From Gnetum montanum (Eukaryota > Streptophyta > Gnetopsida > Gnetales > Gnetaceae): a stretch of 64,000 nucleotides of DNA. Position 1 is the stretch's first letter; each line of letters opens with the position of its first letter. The stretch spans positions 1,479,832-1,543,831 of the forward strand of contig MNCI01000651.1 of NCBI GenBank assembly GCA_015680685.1. The letters are read 5' to 3'. Under the pieces are notes generated by a model. The model was not told where the DNA came from and searched no databases. It saw only the letters and a program-made list of their open reading frames with translations. This document shows, one piece after another, positions 45,547 to 56,747 of this stretch. A program made the translations under genes and the position numbers.

Positions 45547-46351
45547 TGCTTGCAAAGAAGTATTAAACCTTAAGCAAGTTACAATGCTCAATCATTAGTT
45601 TTGTCATCTTGGATGCTGATTTGTGTGTCTATCCCAATTCGTAATTAAAGTCATAAAGTTATAACCTTTGAGCATGAACAATCATGACCATCCTTACAAA
45701 ATAAAAGGGAGGCATCATTTGAGTTATGAAAAGATATAATTGAAGAATAACATGTATGATATATAACATAGAATTTAAAGTAAGCAAGAATATAAGTAAT
45801 TGATATCCAATGAAGAGGAGGAGGAAGAAGAAGGGTAAGTCAATAAATTGTCAAATGTCATAAGGAAAGAAGAACACCAATTTGTGATGATCAACCATCG
45901 TAACCCATGACAAACTTCATAACTAAATAGCCAAAGGTGTTATCGAGTATCATTGGCTAGAGAAATGTAGGCACCAAGTAAATAAAACTATGAAAAAAGT
46001 CAAGATCCACTTTCCTAAAGAAGAAGAGAAGATCCAAGTTGAGTCAAGCATGAGTTTAATCTAGTTTCTTAAATAAGAAGAGAAGATCACTCAAGAGGCT
46101 TCTTTGAAGTAAAAAAGATGCTATAAGTATAGCTAAGTTGCACACATAGTTTATACATTAACCAATTGACCAAAGATAACAAAAGTCTCCACTTTAAGAG
46201 TAACAATCAAGTAGTAAATTAATGTAATTTATGATATTCATAAAGATTCTTGAGTAAATTTTTTTAAAGAAAATATTAAATTGAGTAGTTATTAAGTTAA
46301 GATCCTTGACTAAATTAGAGTTATCTAATGATGTAAAATCAAACTCTAACA
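45547..46351 (+). repeat. 3' LTR of element B
   Basis: Pairs with 28301-29121, with the same TCTAACA end. The left edge is approximate. It differs at many positions from its partner, so insertion B is clearly older than C. Confidence 0.7.
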
Positions 46352-47879
46352 ATTCCTTTCATGTACTCTTATTTAGGTTTGAACTTGAAAACACTTATAA
46401 CTAATTGGATTTTTTATAATTTATTTTTATTTTTAGTTTGCAAGGTAATTCATATTTTTTTAATCCTTTGAGTTATTTCAACCCAATGCAAGATTCGATA
46501 TTTTATTTATTTTCAAGATTTCTCTCTCTTTCTACCCCAAACCTAGATCTTGTTATGTATAAATACTTGCCTAGGGTAGCCTTCAAAGCTATAGGAGAGG
46601 ACCTAATCTAAGATTTCAGTATGGGAGATTCCATCCTATTGCCTAGTGAGGAGGAGATTCAACTAAATCTATACCAGGAGAAGAGAGATTCACAATCTTA
46701 GGCTTCACTGGGTGATTGTTTGTTAGGGTTTTAATGCATCTTTTAATTTGGTTCATGCAAGCATTGATTATCTATTGTCTTTTCTCTCTATTCTTGCTCC
46801 AATTGGTAGATCTAAACCTATAGGCATGTACATTAAATGTAGAAAAAGGATCATCTCCTGAAGCCAAAATGCTCATCCTGCTCAATGGGGTCCTAAGAGG
46901 GTTGGTAGGTGATTAAAAGCTTGTACATTAAATATAATTTGTCAGATTTGGATGTTATTCCCTTATGTAGCATAAATTAAATAATTTGTTCCAATTGCCT
47001 TTTGATGTGGATCTTATGCTAATATATCTGAATTCTTATGTTTCTAAATAATTAAATCCAAGCTTACCTCTTTACCATTTGAATTAATTATTTGCATTTA
47101 CTGTTTAGGATTTTTGTATTTAGAACAATAAACCTTGACATCTAAACATCCAAACCACAAAGTTTCAAATCAAAGTTCCTCATGCATGGAAACATGCAAA
47201 TAGGATGGTAAAGTTGCTTTTTCCTCTTACCTGTATCATTGTTATGTTGATTCATCACTACATCTTCCTATTCCTACATTAATTTAGACATCATTTCCAA
47301 TCTACCTTAATAGCTTTTTATCATTCAAACACTTCTAGTTAAATGGCAATCTCCTATAGTTCAGATTTAATAACTAGAGCAATGTCTTCAATGAAATCAT
47401 GGGCAACACTAAACTAACTCTCAATGGAAAAGCAAAACCCTCAAAAATCCCTCCACAAAGCCTCAACAAACCCTTTTGAGAGCTTCGGAAAAACCCTCTA
47501 TTAAGCCCAAAAAGAACCTTTCAAAAACCCTTAGGAAATTAGTGTCATTATTATGTTAGGATTCAATATGCAACTAGACCTGTTTTTAATTCCGTACAAG
47601 TACTATGAATCTATCTAAAACATAATAGCAATAGAGAGATTTAAATACAACATTCTACTTAAATTCACATAACCATATAAACACAAGCACAATATGTCAT
47701 TCTTGAGGATGCATTGAATTCAAACTTACATTAATTGAATATGTAGCTCTCATGTGGATTAAAATGGATCAGATATAGTTTTTGGTGGTTTATATCCATA
47801 CCAAGCCCTAGGAACGCAAGAAATATTGCCTTTAGTAGGATGGCCAAGAAATATTGCCTTAGTAGGATGATGATGTTGG
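46352..47879. other. DNA between element B and the phosphatase gene
   Basis: No gene is supported. The start has an LTR-promoter look: a pyrimidine-rich tract, TATAAATAC at 46558-46566, then CTTGCCTAGGGTAGCC and an AGGAGAGGACC block, reading rightward. Partner copies were not found. The remainder is AT-rich with no recognised content. Confidence 0.4.
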
Positions 47880-48080
47880 TCTTCCTTTAGGGGGCCAATG
47901 CCCGACTGCTTGCCCAATCATGCCCTTGGCAGGACAAAGCCTCCTTTGTCACCCGTTTTAGGAACCGTAACCAAAGGCCGCTTATCTAGATATTTGGTGA
48001 TCCGACGATTAAAAGAGTCGTGTGCTTCCCCGAAATGTCGTGCCATGATGCACCAATTGATTTTTTTTTTTTTTTTTTTG
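47880..48080. other. GC-richer block ending in a run of T
   Basis: About 180 bp with distinctly higher GC than its surroundings, ending at a run of about 19 T (48060-48079). The minus strand can be read for 42 codons starting MARHFGEAHDSFNRRITKYL and ending at a stop. It is not recognised. It may be a gene fragment or part of an element. Confidence 0.35.
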
Positions 48081-48775
48081 TTGGACGTTTTTTCTTGGAA
48101 TGAGAGTTAACCCATGTCCTAAATTTCAGGAACTACAAGACCTGATAAACTTTGACACACATACCATATTCCTAAATCACACAATTACTCAACATGTTAT
48201 GTATAGGAGACACAATGCCTTTGAAACGACCAGATCCAAGATGGCCAATTTTGAATTTGCAAATAGATGAAACACCTGTATGTACAGTATTATTGACCTG
48301 AAAATCCAACGTGAATCTCAATTCTTAGAAAATGCATTATGATTGAACATTATTGCCTGAGTTGCCATTGGTGCACCTGTGCCCAATAAAATGAGTAATC
48401 GACTTAAGGCTAAATATTTCAATTATAAAAAAAGAAAAAAAAATCTCTACAACCACATTATTGATGCTTTTTCAGTTGGGCAGGACTTGGAAAAGTACAT
48501 GCATGAAATATCACTCCATACAATTTTAGGATGATAAAACTTAGTTATGAAAAGATAACCTTCTTACAAAGTTGCAAACACTTGTGATACTTCATGCACA
48601 TATAAATAAAGTAGATATTTGCCCAAAAGAAAATGGAACTTTAACTTGAAGTTCATCTCTTTTGGCATGAAAATAGAGAATTTCAACAATCAATGATTTG
48701 TTCATTAATAAATATTTTTATAAGAATACTTATAAAGTTTGTAGATGTATCTTTTTGGCATTGCCTGTTCAACAT

Positions 48776-48781
48776 TTTATT
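48776..48781 (-). terminator. Candidate polyadenylation signal of the phosphatase gene
   Basis: AATAAA on the minus strand, about 370 bp downstream of the stop codon at 49148. Plant signals are loose, so this is only a candidate. Confidence 0.35.
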
Positions 48782-49147
48782 ATCCCAAAAATTTTGTAAG
48801 TTCATGAGATCGTGCACTACCTTTCACGTAAAAAAATTCATTTCCATTAAACATGCATGTCATTCGACAATTTGCGGCACGTCTCATACACAACGCATTC
48901 TGCAAGACAAATAGCCAAAATGCATTTTGACCATGAAGATGAAACACATCGTAAATATTAACACAACACATAAACCTTGGTGTTCTGTAAATATTATCTC
49001 CTAGCCAAGTGTTCACGCATCTCAGGGTTGCAGGTTCTTATTTACAAAGCATACAGAAACAACCAAAGGAAGGATTCGAAACATATATTACCAGTTTAAA
49101 CTTTGTTGAAGTGTTCTAGCAAACATATTTCTATACAAAGAGTTTGC

Positions 49148-49428
49148 TCACTGGTGCGCTTCATTTCCAGTATTGGTCTTTCTTACTGGCTCTCTGATTT
49201 CTATGAACTCGCCAGACGGAGGGTTGTCAGAAATTGCTCCTTCCCGTCTTCCAGTTTCTATGTCAAATGTTGTATCATTTTGCTGAGAGCGCATCCTTTT
49301 GCTACTCCCCGTGTGTGCTCTTTCGGTTGCAAAATATTGGTGACGGTTTAGTGATTGCTGGCCACGACTTTCAGGCTCAAATGCATGTTCATCAGTTGTC
49401 AGTGCCGAGAATGGATATGGTAGCCATG
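49148..49428 (-). CDS. Lipid phosphate phosphatase, last coding exon
   Basis: The exon starts after TTTTGCAG at 49429-49436. Its first two bases complete the codon left open by the exon at 63120. It encodes about 93 residues beginning WLPYPFSALTTDEHAFEPES and containing TFDIETGRREG near the end, followed by TGA at 49148-49150. This matches the hydrophilic C-terminal tail of plant LPPs, where a W-x-P-x-x-x-F segment follows the last membrane helix and a D-V/I-E-T-G-R motif lies near the terminus. The tail is cytosolic in this family and variable in length. Phase, splice acceptor and motifs agree, but the joining across a 13.7 kb intron is inferred. Confidence 0.8.
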
Positions 49429-49630
49429 CTGCAAAAGGTCAAAAAGAAATTAAAATAGTTAGGTTTCAAAAAGGGCACGATAAATTATTGATATTCAACA
49501 TAAAATAAAATTATTCCCGAGTAAAAACTAAATCAGAGCATTCCAAGTTACTAAACTAGTTTAGCTAGATATTTATGATACATATTCAAGAGCATCTTTT
49601 TCTTTTTCAAATTAATGAAATCCTAGAATT

Positions 49631-49721
49631 GATTAACTGAGAATTGATATTCATGTAAAAAAAAATCAAAACCAGTGATTAACTGAGAATTGATATTCAT
49701 GTAAAAAAAATCAAAACCAGT
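49631..49721 (+). repeat. 46-bp direct tandem duplication
   Basis: GATTAACTGAGAATTGATAT and the following 26 bases occur twice in a row, differing by one A in a homopolymer. A recent local duplication in the intron. Confidence 0.9.
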
Positions 49722-50560
49722 GCTAAATAATTCTTTCCATGGCAGTTTAGTCTTAAATTTTAGGTGCTAATTAGCTGAACCCTGTGAAAAGTTCATCTTT
49801 TGACATCATGATGATAATTATTTATTTACAGTGACAGTCCAAACTGATGGCCCAAAAGAGCAAAGGCGCATTTATATACTAACAGAATTTACAAATTAAC
49901 GACCTACTGTAATTTGAGATAATTCATTTCTTACGAGCACAGCCCACAATGAAAGTTGCACGTACTAGAAACGTTAATAAAAAGCAATACTGTAATATGC
50001 AAATCACCCACTGTAATATGGAAACAAAGATCTGAGAAGCGCGTCATCCTAACAGGGAAAAAAAGCATTAATGTCACCTACACTAAAAATTCAGCAGACA
50101 AATAACATGATGACAACCCATAGAATTAGACTCCACAAAAACCTATGACAGTGAAAACAGCCAACTCTCCAGTGCCATTACATAAAGCAAACAAGCTGAT
50201 CGCAAGGCAATAAAATGCTTTCTGAACCTTAAAGATCCTATCCCTGGCATTGCACAGAAATGTAATGGTTAAAACCTCAGATGTTTCTGATGCCTTCAAT
50301 TAATGAAATTTTAAATCTGATAGAAATTTGGATATTTACGTCCATCAATGTATAGAAAGTAAATATTTTACCAACAAAGTGGATCTATACTTGGTGCTCA
50401 GCCCTTTGAAATTCAAAGGTGTATATATAATTGATCATTCTCACATTTGATTTAGTGCTATCAACTTCATGTCTATGAAATTATTTGTTAAGAAACCCCT
50501 AAAAATAGGTCCTCCACTTCAAAATTTTCTTATCTGAAAATAAGATCCTTTCACAATTTG

Positions 50561-50610
50561 ACTTGAAGAATCTAACATGGTCAATACTTGAAGAATCTAA
50601 CATGGTCAAT
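50561..50610 (+). repeat. 25-bp perfect tandem duplication
   Basis: ACTTGAAGAATCTAACATGG plus TCAAT occurs twice without a change. Confidence 0.9.
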
Positions 50611-50869
50611 GCCTTTGCACCTATAAAAGGTATTGAAAGCACCGAGTTTAACCTTGACTATTGTCTTCTTTCATCACAATCTTTACTATCTTGTGTTTTT
50701 CAAAGTCATCCTAACTCCTACTCTATTGTCACTTCTTGAAACACTTCTTAGCTTGAATCTTTTATTGCACTTGCTTGCTCTGCCACTAGGTTTCCTCTTG
50801 AATATGCCTATTCCCTTTCAAACCCCCAAGGATGTTCTTCCCTATCTTCTCAAATGGATTTTTATTTGA

Positions 50870-51595
50870 CTCCATCTTCGCATTTAGCACATAAAATCTC
50901 CCAAATAGCTTCAATCTTTAATATTATACAAGTAGTCATAGTATAATATTATTATATAAAGGTTAATTGAATCATGTATAGAATGGCTAAAGACATGCAT
51001 TAGATCAATGGAGATGTTGTATTATTACATGAAACAAAACTCTAGAACTTCCTATGGAAATCCTAGAGGAGTTAGATAGAGCAGCAGAGCCAATAGACAG
51101 GTGGAATAAAGATGTTGCTTTTCAATGGTGAGATTCCCTCTCCTTATGTTTGTGCAATAGAGATGATTACATTTTGATTATCGAAGGCTGTTGATCAATT
51201 CCATGTTTTCGTGTGTTGTGTGTTGAAAGCTGAAAATGGAAAATTGTGTTTCACTGGTTTGTGCATCTGTGTAAAACCAAGGAAGCAACGTGGGAAGACC
51301 ACTCAAGACATGAACTTTCCCAAGCCTTTCCAGCAATGATGCCCAACTCATGATGGAGATTTAGAATTGAGAGTCAAGTTAAAGATGAAGAAGTTTCTAA
51401 GTTTGTGTTGAGGACATGGAACTGGGAGCAAATTTGGAATCAAATTGCAGCCACAAGACTCATGACCAATGTGATTGGATGATGCCAAGATGCATAACGT
51501 CATCAACCCTTAAAGCAAGATGAATGTCCTAGACATGATGGATGCCCACCCAGAGAGGAAGTTAAGCGTGGCCATCCCAACAAAGGCTTGGGAGA
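50870..51595 (+). other. Unassigned intron DNA, possibly the upstream part of a copia LTR
   Basis: No coding frame is supported. It leads without a visible break into the LTR-like DNA of the copia remnant at 51600, so part of it may belong to that LTR. Confidence 0.35.
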
Positions 51596-53813
51596 GCCCA
51601 GCCAGAAGTAGCAGAAGCCCAGAATGACTGTCCCACTCTAGGGTGGATGCCCCAACTTGGACATCTTAGCAGAAGCCTAGGAATGCTCAAGCTAAACATC
51701 TTTCATTTTCCTAGACGTCCAAGCCAAGCTGAAGTAGTGTGCAAAGTGAATATCCAAGCCTCGAATGTGACATCCCAAGCAACCATTGTGGAAAAATAAC
51801 AAAAGTATTTCCCTTCTTGTTTCTGCACTCCAATTCTACTGTAAGTTGCCAAGCAGAGTCATGGAAGGTTGGTTTACTTGAGCTTCAACCTCATATTTTT
51901 TCTGTAACACTTCATTCTTGGAAAACCAATTGGAACGGCTACACAATGCTCTCTCAACTCTGCACACTCTTGATGATGTTGGATCAAGGTTTATCTTCTC
52001 TTCCTAGGAGCTCAACCACTACTATACATCTTCTCCCAAGGTTTGAAATGCATGTACTTTATTGATCTCCTTCCTCACATAAACATTTCTTTGTTTCTAG
52101 GGCTCATTGTTCATTTGTGCCCTAGCATCTGTGCCTATTGTGTAGATCAAGTTTTTGTAGATCATTCTCTACACACTTTACCTATTACTTGCTTGACCTA
52201 TTACTTGCTTGGTCTAAGGAGCTTTGGGTCTTCTCTAAGGGGAAAATTTCAACTTAAACATTGATATCCTGAAGGGTTTGTACCTTGGTGAATTCCAAGG
52301 GATTGCCATAGGTTCGTTGTTTTGTCCTAAGGGGTTTCAATGTGTGTGAGAGCACCATTGATTTCAGCCTTGAGTAGTTATTGAGAGTCCTAAAGGATAC
52401 TAAGCTCCATATGGTCTCAAACAAGCTCCACAAGCTTGGTATAAAAGATTATCGAAATTTCATATCCATAACAAATTTGTAAGGGGCACAACTGATCCTA
52501 CATTTTTTATTAAACATTTTAAGGATGATATTTTTGGTGGTTTAAATTTATGTTGTGGTTCAAATGGAGACAAACTAGTGGTGGCCTATGCAACAAAAGT
52601 ATACCAAATAAACTAAAGGAGAAATTTTAGAGGATAACAATCCAGCTTACTCTCTTATATGGTGTTCAATGTTGGGCAGTATAAAAAAAGCATAAAAAAC
52701 AATCAATGTGCCAAAAACGTGAATCTTCAATCAATGTTAAATGTTACAAAAAGCAATAACCTGCACAATACAGACATTAGAGGAAGGCTTGGAGTTGCTT
52801 CTATTTCAAATCAGCTATAGGAATGATAGCTTAGATAGTTTAAATAGGTTGTAGTTTAAATAGGTTGCTACATCATTGTTCCAGGAAAGCCACCGAAAAG
52901 AAGATCAAAAAAGACATAGGAAAAAATAATCAAAGATGATCAAAAGAAATTGTCAATAAACAAGGAACTAGCTCTTCATAGAGATAAAAACTCATGTAGC
53001 CAATCCCATTTTGTTGGAACAAGGCTAGGATGATAATGACAATGATATAATTTTTAAAGCTCCTCATCAAAATGTATGCAAGAAATTTGCTAAGTTGATG
53101 CATAATGAATTGAAGATGAGCATGATGAGAGACATCAACTTCTTTCAATTGCAAGTGAAACAAAGGAAGGAAAAAATTGCCATATCTCAAACAAAATATA
53201 TCAAAACATCTTCTTGTGAAATATGGAGTTGAAAATGCAAAGATCAAAGTAACATCCATGGCTCCCCATACAAAGCTAGATACAAATCCCCAAGGTAGAA
53301 CTGTAAATGAGAAGTTGTATCAAGGTAGGATAAATGGTCTTTTATATTTAACTACTAGTAAACTAGATATTATCTTAAGTAATCTTAACCGTGTGGGATA
53401 TTGTAATGCAGACCATGCAAACAATCAACAAGCAAATATAGCTACTTTCTTGGACACTGCATTGTTGCTTGGAGTAGCAAAAAACAAAGCACTATTGCCT
53501 TATCCACTACAGAAACATAGTATGTTGCAGCTGCCAATTGTTGTGCACAGCTATTGTGGATGAAACAAACTTTGAAAGGTTTCAGAGTTAAAGTTGGGAC
53601 CATTCCTATCTACCGTGATAGCAAAAGTACAATAAACATAACTAAAAATCCAGTTCAGGATTCAAAGACAAAGCACATGAAGCTTTGACATTACTTCATC
53701 TGAGAGCATGTTGTAAACAAGAACATCCAGGGTGGACATTAGGTGGAATGTCCCAGTAGAAGCTTAGCAATGCTTAGGCTGGACATCCTACATTTTCCTA
53801 GATGTCCAAGCAG
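51596..53813 (+). mobile_element. Copia remnant split by an RTE LINE
   Basis: LTR-like DNA at about 51600-51740 recurs as 53730-53813 (CATTTTCCTAGACGTCCAAG against CATTTTCCTAGATGTCCAAG). Between them copia pol pieces read rightward. LHYGLKQAPQAWYKRL-like sequence from 52410 leads to RGTTDPTFFIKHFKDDI at 52480-52540. RT connection and RNase H follow at 53030-53730 (KKFAKLMHNE, VKYGVENAKIKV, EKLYQGRINGLLYLTTSKLD, a degenerate copy of the AEYVAAxxCCxxxLWMKQTL segment, then a final EHVVNKNIQ). The YVDD catalytic segment is lost at the LINE insertion. Gag, protease and integrase are missing, so this is a deletion derivative. Confidence 0.75.
52541..53045 (+). mobile_element. RTE-type LINE 3' fragment inserted in copia RT
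   Basis: Plus-strand frames, with shifts, give the C-terminal signature of RTE-like reverse transcriptases: LLYGVQCWAV at 52650-52680, then LHNTDIRGRLGVASI near 52770, then a GKPPKRRSKKT segment and EKIIKDDQKKLSINKELALH near 52920. The 3' tail is a short ATG-rich microsatellite (GATGATAATGACAATGAT), as in plant RTE elements. Similar words GATGATATTTTT and AATGATATAATTTTT flank it and may be the target duplication. It is 5'-truncated, as usual for LINE copies. Confidence 0.75.
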
Positions 53814-54406
53814 CAGTGTTTAAGTTGTTGTAGTCAAGTCGTAGTCGGCATCCTCATAAAGGCGTCGGAGTCAGCTAGTCGGCAAATAATCGGTCAAATA
53901 GTCGGTCAAAGAGTCAGATTTAAATAATTTAAAATAATTATAAATATAGTTAAATATACAAAAATTCATGACCAAGTAGTTGATTAAAATAGGTTGGGTT
54001 AAATAGTTGGTAACTATGTAACAAGTATCATGGCCAACAAAACCTTAAAGTGGCACATACACAAACTCTGCAAAACCTCCAAATAGGTAAATTTGATTGA
54101 GTAAATGCATATTAAATAATTTATTGAAAAATTTCAATAAATTGGTAGTTAACTGCTCTACAACAAAATGAGATTCATTAAGGATGGATGTTTAATTATT
54201 GTGCAAAAACTATTTAACTAAATCACAAGTTAAGAAAAGCTCTAAAAACAAATTGAACTATTTCAAACCAATATATGGTAATGTATAAGAAACAATTTTA
54301 TATCTTCTCATACATATTTTTAGTTCTAAAACATTGTTACTTTTTGCAAGAAAAAAGAACATAGAAACAGATACTCCTATTTAAAAAAGAACTGAAAATA
54401 TGAAAT

Positions 54407-54952
54407 TCATACAACATTGTATTTTGGATTGCTAAAACTAGCATATGTTCTATGCTTTTTTTTGTTTTTTTTTTTTTTTTTACTTTGATAAACAGTATCA
54501 TTAGGATTTTTTAATCCTTGCTCATCATGTGATTCTAAATGAATATCAAAAGGATCTCTAACTTGCTCTTGCACATGTGAAGTAGATGCATCCACCTCAT
54601 TCAAATCTTGACATTCATTTTCATGATGAATTGCCTAAGATGACATTGATCTCACTACAGGTAATGCATTTACAAGAGCTTGACATCGAGTAAACATTGT
54701 AGAAAGAGGCATGTCATCAAGGAATTCATCTAGATCATTTGAAGGATCAACTGCAACTCCATCATTATCAGTAACAAGTTCATCACCAACCCATTCTATA
54801 GCAGGCAAAGAGGGATGAATATCATCTATATCCAAGTCATCCTGATTAAATGTTCCTAGCTCTTTCAAAGAAACTTTTAAGTTGTAATGTACATAGACTA
54901 AATCATTTAGCCGTTGAGATGTCAACCTGCCACGCTTTTCTGAACAAGGCAT
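54407..54952 (-). pseudogene. hAT transposase C-terminal fragment
   Basis: The frame begins KRGRLTSQRLNDLVYVHYNL, matching the KRNRLEHQRLNDLVYVxYNL block near the dimerisation end of plant hAT (DUF659-type) transposases. An acidic stretch follows (DLDIDDIHPSLPAIEWVGDE), then one stop, then a lysine run caused by a T-rich tract. The catalytic core is missing. Confidence 0.75.
54673..54878 (-). repeat. 206-bp duplication in hAT fragment, copy 1
   Basis: Nearly identical to 55087-55292, with about four differences. Covers the acidic C-terminal part of the transposase. Confidence 0.88.
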
Positions 54953-55086
54953 ACAATGTTAAGAATCCTCTGGTTATTTACAATAATGGGCTCAAACCCT
55001 CTCAAATTTTTTAGTTAAGAATACATATGCATTTTTGTAGATAAGAATTCTTGTTTATTAGAAATTTCCTAATCAGCTCATTAGTC

Positions 55087-55292
55087 CAAGAGCTTGACAT
55101 CGAGTAAACATTGTAGAAAGAGGCATGTCATCAAGGAATTCATCTAGATCATTTGAAGGATCAACTGCAACTCCATCATTATCAGTAACAAGTTCATCAC
55201 CAACCCATTCTATAGTAGGCAAAGAAGGATGAATATCATCTATATCCAAGTCATCCTGATTAACTGTTCCTAGCTCTTTCAAAGAAGCTTTC
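55087..55292 (-). repeat. 206-bp duplication in hAT fragment, copy 2
   Basis: Direct repeat of 54673-54878, separated from it by 208 bp. It keeps the same reading frame (KELGTVNQDDLDIDDIHPSL), so it is a recent duplication compared with the decay of the rest. Confidence 0.88.
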
Positions 55293-55304
55293 AAAGATTA
55301 ACTG

Positions 55305-56747
55305 TAAAGACGTGAGAGCCATTTTCAGAAAATCATGAAGGGGATTCACCCAAAATTTGTGGTCCTCTATATCAATCTTCAAGCCACACAGGCCTACTCC
55401 ATTTTGAATAGGCTGCTTTGGGGGTTTCCCTCCCCCAGCAGAGGGCTACATCAAGGTGACCCCCTTTCTTCCTATTTATTTATCAATGTTATGGATACTA
55501 TGAAGCTTTATTGAAGGGTGAAGAGGGTCTGAGGGTTAAATATTGAGGGGGTTTATCTGCATCACTGAACATTATGTTGATGACATGATTCTTATGACCC
55601 AAGCAGCCATGCTCAAGCCCTAGCTATCAACAAGGCTCTGGCCAGGATGACAAAAGAAATCAGCCTGGAGCCTAATCAAGGAAAATCTGCAATACACTTC
55701 TTCCACACAAAGGGACCAGTTAAAAGGCAAGTCAGTTAAAAGCTTGGGATTTTGCAAGGTATGATGTAGGACTCATATATGGAAGTCCCCATGTTTGCCT
55801 GGGATTGGCAACCTAGACTTGTTTGATTCAAAGGCTCCAATCTCGAGTTGGTCACTAGACCGCACATTTTCTGACAAGAAAAGGGAAAATCATTTTGGCC
55901 ATGTCCGTCCTTTTGGCCATTGCTAAATATGTTACCTTCATTGCTACCCCGCCAAAGGGCATCATCAACATGGTCAACCAATTATACAAACCTTCATACA
56001 AGCTAGAGGAAAAGGGCGGAACACTTGCACCTAGTCTACTAGGAAAAGGTGGCCATGCCTAAGCATGCTGAGGATTTGGAAGTTCAAATGTTTGAAGATG
56101 TCATTCTAATGCAGTATCAAGGAATTATAAACAGGTTCATACAAGATGACAAGTGCCAACTGCAGTGGGTGTGCATCCTTGCTAACAAGTACCAACCTTG
56201 GACAATGGCCTCCAGGGACTCGTACATGTGGCAAAACCTCTACAATTACACCCACAAGATAACCCAATGGGAGATGATGGGGACCCAACCACACAAACTC
56301 ATCAAATTTAAATATCCAACGGAACACGGTTGGAGGAACATTTGGAAGGGGTAGCTCCTAGAGAAAATCAAATGCTTCTACTGGCTTTTGCTATAGGGTG
56401 TGCTGCTCATTCATGCCTACTTAAAGGCACAAGGAGTAATAAGTATTGACAACTGCCCCCTTTGCAGTGTTGACATTGAAACAATACAACACGTATTCTT
56501 GTTATGCCTCTCCTCTTTGGACATCTGGCACACTACCACCATTCCTCCATCTCTATAGGTGCATGGCGATTTGCCTACCACAATTGTTCTTTGGTGCATT
56601 TGGAAAGCTAGGAACAAAAGAATTTTCTGCCCAAGGCAGCTCCATCCCCTGGTGCAAACGACGCTCTCAGCTACACAGCTGTGGAAGGAGGCTACCGCAA
56701 CAATGGGGGTGACACCAACCTACAAGCTTGACATGGACAAATTTTGA
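55305..56747 (+). pseudogene. L1-like LINE reverse transcriptase and zinc-binding domain remnant
   Basis: Plus-strand frames with shifts and stops give RT motifs in order: AIFRKIMKGIHPKFVVLYIN-like near 55320, GLHQGDPLSSYLFINVMD near 55445, and the catalytic HYVDDMILMTQA at 55570-55605. ANKYQPWTMASRDSYMW (56190) and the zinc-binding tail CPLCSVDIETIQHVFLLC (zf-RVT type, 56456-56510) follow, then IVLWCIWKARNKRIF. The endonuclease and 5' part are missing. It continues directly from the hAT fragment. Confidence 0.75.

Larger units (their letters stand above)
28301..46351 (+). mobile_element. Element B: non-autonomous-looking LTR element, split by C
   Basis: Direct repeats at 28301-29121 and 45547-46351 share long words (CTTAAGCAA, GATATCCAATGAAGA, TTTATACATTAACCAATTG) and both end in TCTAACA. 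An initiator-Met-type primer site follows the left one, so the element reads rightward. Its internal DNA is only 29122-29152 plus 43171-45546, about 2.4 kb, because element C sits in between. No gag or pol motif is seen inside. The outer LTR starts are uncertain: weaker similarity extends upstream to about 28120 and 45385. I found no clear target duplication. Confidence 0.7.
53814..55300 (-). mobile_element. Truncated hAT transposon end
   Basis: Starts at CAGTGTTTAAG, a typical hAT terminal word, next to the copia LTR. Subterminal AGTCGG/GTCGGC words recur about seven times within 53835-53925, as in plant hAT ends. Inside, minus-strand transposase remnants occur (next entry). The matching CTTAAACACTG end was not found to the right. 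The element is cut off near 55300, where an L1-like LINE sequence begins. Confidence 0.7.

Noticed and set aside
47880-48080. Plastid or mitochondrial DNA insertion
   Set aside because: The GC-rich block suggested an organelle fragment, but I could not match it to any organelle gene and it is too short to decide.
52930-53259. Minus-strand ORF of 109 codons
   Set aside because: Antisense to the RTE tail and copia RT pieces.
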